11,908 nt of DNA. Origin: Actinomycetes bacterium. Its GTDB lineage: Bacteria > Actinomycetota > Actinomycetes > Propionibacteriales > Propionibacteriaceae. Position numbers and translations under genes: made by a program. Of the stretch, positions 6,323 to 11,908 are shown in pieces. The notes under the pieces were generated by a model. It did not search any database. It was not told where the DNA came from and saw only the letters and a list, made by a program, of their open reading frames with translations. The DNA lies in assembly GCA_023393755.1 (NCBI GenBank), contig JAEXCA010000020.1:1-11908 (forward strand), in the 5' to 3' direction. The number at the start of each line of letters is the position of its first letter. Within the stretch, counting starts at the first letter, position 1.

Positions 6323-7845
6323 TGAGTTGGCGCCGCTCCCCCCGTCCCGAGGAACCCACCCCGATGAGCGCGGCCGAGGGCCCGCTCCCCTCCTCGATCC
6401 CCGACTTCGAGCCGGCCGCCCCGGCCGGCGACGGGGAGGATCTCCTGCCGGCGCCGATCGCCGAGCCGGCCGCGGACGAAGCCACCCCACGGCGATGGGG
6501 ACGCAAGCGGCGCCGCACCGAGAACGCCGACGCCACCACGACGGTCGAGAAGCCTTCGCGACGCAGGCGCGGGAAGAAGAACAAGCCCGAGCCGGTGGAC
6601 ATCTCGGGGCTGGTCCCGCCGGTCGCCAGGTCCGATCGGTTCAACTTCCCCGACCTGCTGGTGGAGGCGACCAGCGGGATCGGCTCGCGTCCGGGTCGTC
6701 TGGTGATGACCATTCTCGGCACGGTGCTCGGGATCGGCTCGCTGATCGCCACCATCGGGTTCGCCCAGACCACGGCCGGTCAGATCGCCCGCCAGTTCGA
6801 CGCGGTCGCCGCGACCCAGGTGGTCATCACCCCGGCCACCGCCCAGACCGGCGGCGGGGGCACGGTCGCCACCGGCCGGCTGCCCTGGGATTCGCCGCAG
6901 CGGGTGGAACGGCTGGCCGGGGTCAACCACGCCGCGCTGCTGGCCAATGTGAACATCGGGGACGGAACCGTCACCGCGGTGCCGGTGAACGATCCCTCCG
7001 CGCCGGCGACCGCCGCGCCGCCGGTGGTGGCCGCCTCCGCCGGCCTGCTGGACGCGATCCGCGGCCGGGTGGTGACCGGGCGGTCCTTCGACGAGGGCCA
7101 CGACCAGCGCGGCGACCGGGTGGCCGTGCTCGGCGCCAGGCTGGCCGAACGGCTGGGTGTGGCCAGGGTTGACCGGCAGCCCTCGATCTTCATCTCCGGC
7201 ATCGCGTACGCGGTGATCGGCATCGTCGACGACATGGCCCGGCGGGCCGACCTGAAGGACTCGGTGGTGATCCCGATGGGCGCCGCGCGGGCCGACTTCG
7301 GCCTGACCGCGGCCGGCGAGTTGCAGGTGCAGATCGTGGTCGGCGCCGGGCCGCAGGTGGCCGAACAGGCGGCGATCGCGCTCTCCCCCGGCGCACCGGA
7401 GAACATCGAGGTCTCCGCGCCGGGCGGACGCAGCGAGCTCGGCGAGAACGTCCAGGCCGACGTCAACGTGGTGTTCCTGGTGCTCGGCATCGTTGCCCTG
7501 CTGGCCGGCGGGCTCGGGATCGCCAACGTCACCATGCTCGGCGTGATGGAGCGGGTGGGCGAGATCGGCCTGCGGCGGGCGCTGGGCGCCACCCGGCGGC
7601 AGATCGCCTCGCAGTTCATCCTGGAGTCGGTGGTGATCGGCCTGCTCGGCGGCCTGATCGGTGCCAGCCTCGGCGTGTTCGCCGTCGTCGGGGTGGCGGT
7701 GGTGCAGCAGTGGACGCCGATCATCGACCCGCTGCTGGCCGGCGGAGCCGCCGTCCTGGGCGCCCTGGTCGGCCTGGCGGCCGGCTGGTTCCCGGCCCGC
7801 CGCGCCTCCCGGATCGAGCCGGTCACCGCGCTGCGGGGCGGCTAG
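6322..7845 (+). CDS. FtsX/MacB-type ABC transporter permease with long basic N-terminus
   Basis: 507 residues; ATG 6322 shares its A with the ATPase stop (TGATG), and GGAGG (6310-6314) lies 7 bases upstream. Four membrane segments fit the MacB fold: TM1 about 126-148, then a large extracytoplasmic MacB_PCD-like domain (about 150-375), TM2 about 381-405, TM3 about 433-462 and TM4 about 470-490. Signature elements are ERVGEIGLRRALGATRRQI (410-428) between TM2 and TM3 and the closing PARRASRIEPVTALRGG. The N-terminal 1-120 region is unusual: an acidic Pro/Ala stretch, then dense basic clusters (RRWGRKRRR 57-65, RRRRGKK 80-86). Typical MacB-type permeases have only a short N-terminal tail. Dimers are expected. 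With the adaptor and lipoproteins it would move or release something at the cell surface; the substrate cannot be told from sequence. Confidence 0.92.
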   Translation: MSWRRSPRPEEPTPMSAAEGPLPSSIPDFEPAAPAGDGEDLLPAPIAEPAADEATPRRWGRKRRRTENADATTTVEKPSRRRRGKKNKPEPVDISGLVPPVARSDRFNFPDLLVEATSGIGSRPGRLVMTILGTVLGIGSLIATIGFAQTTAGQIARQFDAVAATQVVITPATAQTGGGGTVATGRLPWDSPQRVERLAGVNHAALLANVNIGDGTVTAVPVNDPSAPATAAPPVVAASAGLLDAIRGRVVTGRSFDEGHDQRGDRVAVLGARLAERLGVARVDRQPSIFISGIAYAVIGIVDDMARRADLKDSVVIPMGAARADFGLTAAGELQVQIVVGAGPQVAEQAAIALSPGAPENIEVSAPGGRSELGENVQADVNVVFLVLGIVALLAGGLGIANVTMLGVMERVGEIGLRRALGATRRQIASQFILESVVIGLLGGLIGASLGVFAVVGVAVVQQWTPIIDPLLAGGAAVLGALVGLAAGWFPARRASRIEPVTALRGG

Positions 7846-7863
7846 GCGGGCACGGCTGCACGA

Positions 7864-7897
7864 CCCTTCGACAGGCCCAGGGACCGTTCGCCGGGGC
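7864..7897. repeat. Short repeat-like sequence between convergent operons, possible terminator
   Basis: The 52-base gap between the permease stop and the cysN stop contains CCCTTCGACAGGCCCAGGG (7864-7882). This strongly resembles a short semi-palindromic element (CCCTTCGACAGGCTCAGGG) that I recall being scattered through many actinobacterial intergenic regions. CCCT/AGGG arms, and a second GCCC (7875-7878)/GGGC (7894-7897) pair, give weak hairpins. It sits where both operons must end, but there is no T-run on either strand, so a terminator role is uncertain. Confidence 0.4.
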
Positions 7898-9154
7898 TCA
7901 GGCCAGGGTTGTGACGACGGCGGCGCCGACCGTCCGGTTGGTCGTCTCGTCCACCAGGATCAGCGAGCCGGTCGTCCGGTTGTCGCCGTAGGAATCCAGG
8001 AACAGCGGACGGGTGCACCGCAGCCGGACCCGGCCGATGTCGTTGAGCTCCAGGCGGTCCGCCGACTCGTCGCGATGCAGGGTGTCGATGTCCACCCGGT
8101 ACACCACCTCGCGCACCCTGGCCCGGGCCCAGGCGGTGGTGTGCTTGACCGCCAGCGTCCGGTCCGCGGTCAGCGCGCTGGTCTCGTCCATCCAGCACAC
8201 CCGCAGGTCGAGATCCTGCGCCTGGTGCGGCGGGTTGCCGGGCCGGCAGAGCAGGTCTCCGCGACTGATGTCGAGGTCGTCGGCCAGCCGGATCACCACC
8301 GCCATCGGAGGGTACGCCTCGTCGACCGGGCCGTCGATCCCGTCGATCGCGGCGATGGTGGAGGTGAACCCGCTGGGCAGCACCAGCACCGGATCGCCCG
8401 GCCGCATCACCCCGCTGGCGACCGTCCCGGCGTAGCCCCGGTAGTCGGGGGCGTTCTCCAGCTGCGGCCGGATCACCAGCTGCACCGGGAACCTGACGTC
8501 GGTGAGGTTGCGGTCGCTGGCCACGTGCAGACGCTCCAGGTGGTAGAGCAGCGCCGGGCCGTCGTACCAGGGCATGTTCTGGCTGCGCTCGACCACGTTG
8601 TCGCCGCGCAGCGCCGAGATCGGGATGAACTCCAGATCGGGCGACCTCAGCCGGCTGGCGAAGTCGCCGAACTCGGCCACGATCCGGTCGTAGACCCGCT
8701 CGTCGTAGTCGACCAGGTCCATCTTGTTGATGCAGACCACCAGGTGCCGCACCCCCAGCAGGGTGGTCAGGAAGGCGTGCCGCCGGCTCTGCTGGGTGAG
8801 GCCCTTGCGGGCGTCCACCAGGATCAGCGCCGCGTCCGCGGTGGACGCCCCGGTCACCATGTTCCGGGTGTACTGCGGGTGGCCGGGGGTGTCGGCGATG
8901 ATGAACTTGCGCCGCGGGGTGGCGAAGTAGCGGTAGGCGACGTCGATGGTGATCCCCTGCTCGCGCTCGGCGCGCAGCCCGTCGGTCAGCAGCGAGAGGT
9001 CGACGTAGTCGTCGCCGCGCCGCCGGCTGACCTCCTGCACCGCGTCGTACTGGTCGACGAACAGCGACTTCGAGTCGTAGAGCAGCCGGCCGATCAGGGT
9101 CGACTTGCCGTCGTCCACGCTGCCGGCGGTGGCGAACCTCAACAGGTCGCTCAT
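7898..9154 (-). CDS. cysN: Sulfate adenylyltransferase subunit 1 (GTPase subunit)
   Basis: 418 residues starting MSDLLRFATAGSVDDGKSTL. CysN is the regulatory GTPase of ATP sulfurylase: GTP hydrolysis drives CysD to form APS and pyrophosphate from ATP and sulfate in the cytoplasm. The elongation-factor-type G motifs are all present: G1 GSVDDGKS (11-18), GITID (67-71), DTPGH (88-92) and NKMD (143-146), with SAL further on. EF-Tu-like beta-barrel domains follow in the C-terminal half. The length matches a stand-alone CysN; there is no fused C-terminal APS kinase as in CysNC, consistent with a separate cysC in this operon. Its ATG shares one base with the cysD stop (TGATG), and its ribosome binding site (AAGGAGGG, 9171-9164) is written within the end of cysD. 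It is the last gene of the minus-strand operon. Confidence 0.96.
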   Translation of the reverse strand: MSDLLRFATAGSVDDGKSTLIGRLLYDSKSLFVDQYDAVQEVSRRRGDDYVDLSLLTDGLRAEREQGITIDVAYRYFATPRRKFIIADTPGHPQYTRNMVTGASTADAALILVDARKGLTQQSRRHAFLTTLLGVRHLVVCINKMDLVDYDERVYDRIVAEFGDFASRLRSPDLEFIPISALRGDNVVERSQNMPWYDGPALLYHLERLHVASDRNLTDVRFPVQLVIRPQLENAPDYRGYAGTVASGVMRPGDPVLVLPSGFTSTIAAIDGIDGPVDEAYPPMAVVIRLADDLDISRGDLLCRPGNPPHQAQDLDLRVCWMDETSALTADRTLAVKHTTAWARARVREVVYRVDIDTLHRDESADRLELNDIGRVRLRCTRPLFLDSYGDNRTTGSLILVDETTNRTVGAAVVTTLA

Positions 9155-10053
9155 CAGAAGTAGCCCTCCTTCTTGCGGTCCTCCATGGCGGCCTCGCTCA
9201 CCCGGTCGTCGCCCCGGGTGGCGCCGCGTTCGGTCAGCCTGGCCGCGGCGATCTCGGCCACCACCTCCTCGCGGGTGGTGGCGGTCGACTCCACCGCCGC
9301 GGTCAGGTTCGCGTCGCCCATCGTCCGGTACCGGACCGAGCGCACCGATACCTCCTCGCCCTCCCGAGGGACCACGAACCGGTTGACCGCGTACAGCATC
9401 CCGTCGCGCACCACCACCTCGCGCTCCCGGGCGAAGTACAGGTCGGGCAGCGGGATCTCCTGCTCGGCGATGTACTGCCAGGTGTCAAGCTCGGTCCAGT
9501 TCGACAGCGGGAACACCCGGATCGACTCGCCGAGGTTGACCCGGCCGTTGTAGAGGTTCCACAACTCGGGTCGCTGGTTCTTCGGATCCCACTGCCCGAA
9601 CTCGTCGCGGAAGGAGAACACCCGCTCCTTCGCCCGGGCCTTCTCCTCGTCCCGGCGCGCGCCACCGAACAGGGCGTCGAACCGATGCCGCTCGACCGCC
9701 TCGAGCAGGACGGGGGTCTGGATCCGGTTCCGGGAGCCGTTCGGCTCCTCCACGACCAGGCCGCGCTCGATCGCGTCCGGCACCGAGGCCACCACCAGCC
9801 GCGCCTGGAGTTCGCCGATCCACCGATCCCGGAACGCGATCACCTCGGGGAAGTTCAGCCCGGTGTCCACGTGCAGGAACGGGAACGGGATCCGGGCCGG
9901 CGCGAACGCCTTGGCGGCCAGCAGGCTCATCACCATGGAGTCCTTGCCGCCGGAGAACAGCAGGCAGGGTCGTTCCATCTCCGCCGCCACCTCGCGGATG
10001 ATGTGGATGCTCTCGGCCTCCAGCGCGCTGGAGTTCGACAGGGTGTAGCTCAT
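9154..10053 (-). CDS. cysD: Sulfate adenylyltransferase subunit 2 (catalytic, PP-loop)
   Basis: 299 residues, close to the usual length of about 300. CysD is the catalytic ATP sulfurylase subunit of the CysDN heterodimer. The start MSYTLSN at 10053 is supported by AGAGGAAG 2 bases upstream and by an ATGA overlap with the preceding sulfotransferase stop. Family markers are the PP-loop FSGGKDSMV (33-41), HVDTGLNFPEV, the GGARRDEEKARAKER block, FGQWDPKNQRPELWNLYNG, FPLSNWTELDTWQYI and the invariant C-terminal RKKEGYF. An upstream extension of the reading frame exists, but it has no homology to the family and overlaps the sulfotransferase gene, so it is not used. All expected motifs are intact. 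Confidence 0.97.
   Translation of the reverse strand: MSYTLSNSSALEAESIHIIREVAAEMERPCLLFSGGKDSMVMSLLAAKAFAPARIPFPFLHVDTGLNFPEVIAFRDRWIGELQARLVVASVPDAIERGLVVEEPNGSRNRIQTPVLLEAVERHRFDALFGGARRDEEKARAKERVFSFRDEFGQWDPKNQRPELWNLYNGRVNLGESIRVFPLSNWTELDTWQYIAEQEIPLPDLYFAREREVVVRDGMLYAVNRFVVPREGEEVSVRSVRYRTMGDANLTAAVESTATTREEVVAEIAAARLTERGATRGDDRVSEAAMEDRKKEGYF
9164..9171 (-). promoter_or_regulatory. Ribosome binding site of cysN inside the end of cysD
   Basis: AAGGAGGG is 9 bases before the cysN ATG and is formed by the codons for the conserved Lys-Glu-Gly of the CysD C-terminus, so the same bases serve the protein tail and translation of the next gene. Confidence 0.7.
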
Positions 10054-11261
10054 CGCTTCCTCTCGGTTCTGGTGAGCGTGTCCTTCAGTCGGCGGACGCC
10101 GCGGCTGCCCAGCTCGGTGGCCAGCTCGCGGGCGGTGTAGGAGGTGAACGGGTTGGCCGGCGGCGGCTGGGAGAAGTCGATCTCGCGTCCGATCCCGGCG
10201 GCGGCCAGGCCGAGCATCGCCTCGACCGCCAGGTCGATCGGGATCTGCTCGACCGTCCGGTGATCCTCGGCGGCGCTGCTCCGGCGCCGGGCCGGCAGGG
10301 CCAGCCACGCCGGGTCGCCGATGATCCGGACGCCGCTGGCCGCAACCTGGTCGGCATTCCGCCGGGCGGCCTCGTCCGCCAGCTCGGCGGCCCAGCCCGG
10401 CATCGCCAGCTGGGGCTCCCCGGCCGGCGGGTTGCGGAACTTCAGCAGCCGGAAGACCGCCCCCCTGACCACCAGCCGGTCGTACTGCGACCAGTCGGTG
10501 TCGTGGCTGCGGAACTGCCGGTTGAACCGGCGCAGCAACTCGATCTCGGCCACGGTGAGCGACCGGTTGGCCCGGTCGTCGCCGGTGTCGACGGCGGCCA
10601 GCAGCCCGTCCGGCAGCTCGAGCAGCTGCTCGAAGGTGCGGAACAGGAAGGTGTGATCGGTGGGGTCCAGCACGATCGCCGTCACCCGCTCCGGGCCCAC
10701 CGCCTCCGCCCAGCGGCGCAGCAACGCGCCCTGGTCGTGTCGGGCGCGGATCTTCCGGCTCACCTCGGAGCCGTCGTCGAACAGCTTCCTCAGCCAGTTG
10801 TCGAAGGTCCCCCGGTTCCCGGCGGCCTTGTTGGTCTCCTGCCAGATGGACGGCAGCATGCGCGCGATGCTGCGCAGGGTCACCACGACGTGCAGCCGGT
10901 CGCCCAGATCGGCGGCCGCCCGCCTCGCCTGCGCCGGGCCGGCGCCGGCGCCGTACTCGTGGCTCAGCCAGACCCGGTTGACCGGATCCGACCTGACCTC
11001 CTCGACCAGGTCCTCCCACAGCCGGATCGGCGGCGGTGGCGTCGGCCTGCCGTCCGGGCCCGCCTTCCAGCCGACCGGCTTGCCGACCAGCGCGGCCACC
11101 GCCAGCCGGTGGTTGACGGTGTCGCCGGGGTAGCGCACCCCGTGGCGCAGCAGAAGCTCCCGGTGGGCCGCGGCGACCCGCTGCAGGGCCGTCGTCCCGG
11201 TCTTCTGCGGTCCGATGTGGAACAGGGTCGCCCCGTCGGGCAACGGTGTCACCACGGTCAT
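10050..11261 (-). CDS. Sulfotransferase family protein (PAPS-dependent)
   Basis: 403 residues. The 5'-phosphosulfate-binding loop is clear at the N-terminus: LFHIGPQKTGTTALQ (13-27), with Lys20 in the usual position. The 3'-phosphate-binding segment is VVTLRSIARMLPSIWQE (126-142), with Arg130 and Ser138. The rest is mostly helical, as in bacterial sulfotransferases acting on sugars, lipids or small molecules; the acceptor cannot be predicted. There is no signal peptide or membrane segment, so it is cytoplasmic. It sits between cysC and cysD with ATGA overlaps on both sides, meaning PAPS synthesis and use are co-translated. The start is chosen at ATG 11261 because of the overlap with the cysC stop. 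However AGGAGG (11268-11263) is only one base away, so GTG 11255 (codon 3), 7 bases from that site, may be the real start. Confidence 0.87.
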   Translation of the reverse strand: MTVVTPLPDGATLFHIGPQKTGTTALQRVAAAHRELLLRHGVRYPGDTVNHRLAVAALVGKPVGWKAGPDGRPTPPPPIRLWEDLVEEVRSDPVNRVWLSHEYGAGAGPAQARRAAADLGDRLHVVVTLRSIARMLPSIWQETNKAAGNRGTFDNWLRKLFDDGSEVSRKIRARHDQGALLRRWAEAVGPERVTAIVLDPTDHTFLFRTFEQLLELPDGLLAAVDTGDDRANRSLTVAEIELLRRFNRQFRSHDTDWSQYDRLVVRGAVFRLLKFRNPPAGEPQLAMPGWAAELADEAARRNADQVAASGVRIIGDPAWLALPARRRSSAAEDHRTVEQIPIDLAVEAMLGLAAAGIGREIDFSQPPPANPFTSYTARELATELGSRGVRRLKDTLTRTERKR

Positions 11262-11908
11262 CCCTCCTCGATCAGGTGGCGTCGCCGCAGTTCGGCGAGG
11301 ATCAGTTCCACGGCCCGGCCGACGTCCGTGGTGGCGGTGTCGATCTCCAGGTCGGCGTCGGGCGGGGGCTGGTACGGCGAGGAGATGCCGGTGAACTCGG
11401 GGAGGTCCCCGGCGCGGGCGCGGGTGTAGAGGCCCTTGCGGTCCCGCGCCTCGCAGACCTCCAGCGGGGTCGACACCCAGACCAGGACAAACTCGCCGAC
11501 CTCCTCGGCCATCGCCCTGGCCCGCGCCCGTCCCTCGGCGAAGGGGGCGATCGGAGCGGCGATCGCGATCCCGCCGTGCCGGGCCGCCAGCGCGGCCACC
11601 CAGCCGATCCGCTCGATGTTGGCCGCCCGGCCGGCGGCGTCGAAGCCCAGTCCGGCGGAGAGGGTGCGGCGCACCTCGTCCCCGTCCAGCAGGGTCAGTT
11701 CGCGGGCGGTGAGCAGCTCCAGCCGGTCGTGCAGGGCGGCGGCCAGGGTGGACTTGCCCGAACCGGAGAGCCCGGTGAAGAAGACCACGCCACCGCCGCC
11801 CTGCCGCGGGCGGGTCGGCCCGGCCGGGCTGCCCAGGCGGTGGACGACGGCCGCCCCCAGCCGCTCGGCGAGCTCAGCGGCGGTCGGCACCGGCGGGTCG
11901 CGGAACAC
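11258..11908 (-). CDS. cysC: Adenylylsulfate (APS) kinase, 5' end beyond window
   Basis: 216 residues are visible; the reading frame is open to the window edge, so the true start is probably upstream (a GTG at 11908-11906 is an unproven candidate). APS kinase phosphorylates APS with ATP to give PAPS. Motifs in the fragment are Walker A GLSGSGKST (46-54), DGDEVRRTLSAGLGFD (75-90), NIERIGWVAALAARHGGIAI (97-116), TPLEVCEARDRKGLYTRARAG and FTGISSPYQPP near 172-182. The segment before Walker A (residues 1-40: PPVPTAAELAERL, then a Gly-rich stretch) is longer than in minimal CysC, and may be the tail of an N-terminal domain as in actinobacterial forms fused to an ATP-sulfurylase-like region (inference). 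At the position of the E. coli phospho-serine (ISP motif) this protein has IAPF. It is the first gene seen in the operon. Confidence 0.93.
   Translation of the reverse strand: MFRDPPVPTAAELAERLGAAVVHRLGSPAGPTRPRQGGGGVVFFTGLSGSGKSTLAAALHDRLELLTARELTLLDGDEVRRTLSAGLGFDAAGRAANIERIGWVAALAARHGGIAIAAPIAPFAEGRARARAMAEEVGEFVLVWVSTPLEVCEARDRKGLYTRARAGDLPEFTGISSPYQPPPDADLEIDTATTDVGRAVELILAELRRRHLIEEG
11263..11268 (-). promoter_or_regulatory. Ribosome binding site before the sulfotransferase gene, ambiguous start
   Basis: AGGAGG on the minus strand is one base from ATG 11261 but 7 bases from GTG 11255 and 10 from GTG 11252. Normal spacing favours a GTG start, which would shorten the protein by two or three residues and remove the ATGA overlap. 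Confidence 0.55.

Noticed and set aside
10054..11019. Upstream extension of the cysD frame
   Set aside because: CysD homology starts at MSYTLSN (10053) with a good ribosome binding site; the extension is an alternate frame of the sulfotransferase gene.
10260..11429. 389-codon plus-strand frame opposite the sulfotransferase and cysC
   Set aside because: It is an antisense shadow; the minus-strand genes have clear PAPS-binding and kinase motifs.
1..11908. CRISPR arrays, tRNA, rRNA or riboswitches
   Set aside because: No regularly spaced repeats, no cloverleaf or conserved rRNA segments and no recognisable riboswitch core were seen on reading both strands.

Overview
The window is very GC-rich, with short overlaps between genes, GTG starts and lipoprotein signals typical of a monoderm high-GC actinobacterium. 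A Propionibacteriales-type organism is my guess from overall style; nothing in the window fixes the taxon. No rRNA, tRNA or CRISPR was seen.

Left edge (1 to about 110): the first 26 codons of an IS630-family transposase on the minus strand, running off the window, so the region next to it has been touched by a mobile element.

Region 365-7845 (plus strand): three paralogous secreted lipoproteins, each with a lipobox cysteine at residue 21 and four further conserved cysteines. They are followed by a tightly overlapping transporter cassette: a membrane-anchored HlyD/MacA-like adaptor with an embedded peptidoglycan-binding-like domain, a MacB/LolD-type ATPase and an FtsX/MacB-type permease. The third lipoprotein overlaps the adaptor by GTGA, the adaptor overlaps the ATPase by GTGA, and the ATPase overlaps the permease by TGATG, so lipoprotein 3 and the transporter are almost certainly one transcript. 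Lipoproteins 2 and 3 are a tandem duplication that includes their 5' leader. The likely picture is a monoderm MacAB-like machine working in the cell wall, with the lipoproteins as extracytoplasmic partners. Its substrate is unknown.

Region 7898-11908 (minus strand, convergent with the transporter): an operon read right to left as cysC (partial at the window edge), a PAPS-dependent-type sulfotransferase, cysD and cysN, all joined by 4- or 1-base overlaps. CysDN makes APS from sulfate and ATP, CysC makes PAPS, and the sulfotransferase would use it. This looks like a dedicated sulfation cassette rather than plain sulfur assimilation, since no APS/PAPS reductase gene is present here.

The intergenic stretches hold candidate regulatory DNA: mutually exclusive hairpins, a GntR/FadR-like palindrome and a repeated leader motif around the lipoprotein genes, and a short repeat-like sequence between the two convergent operons.
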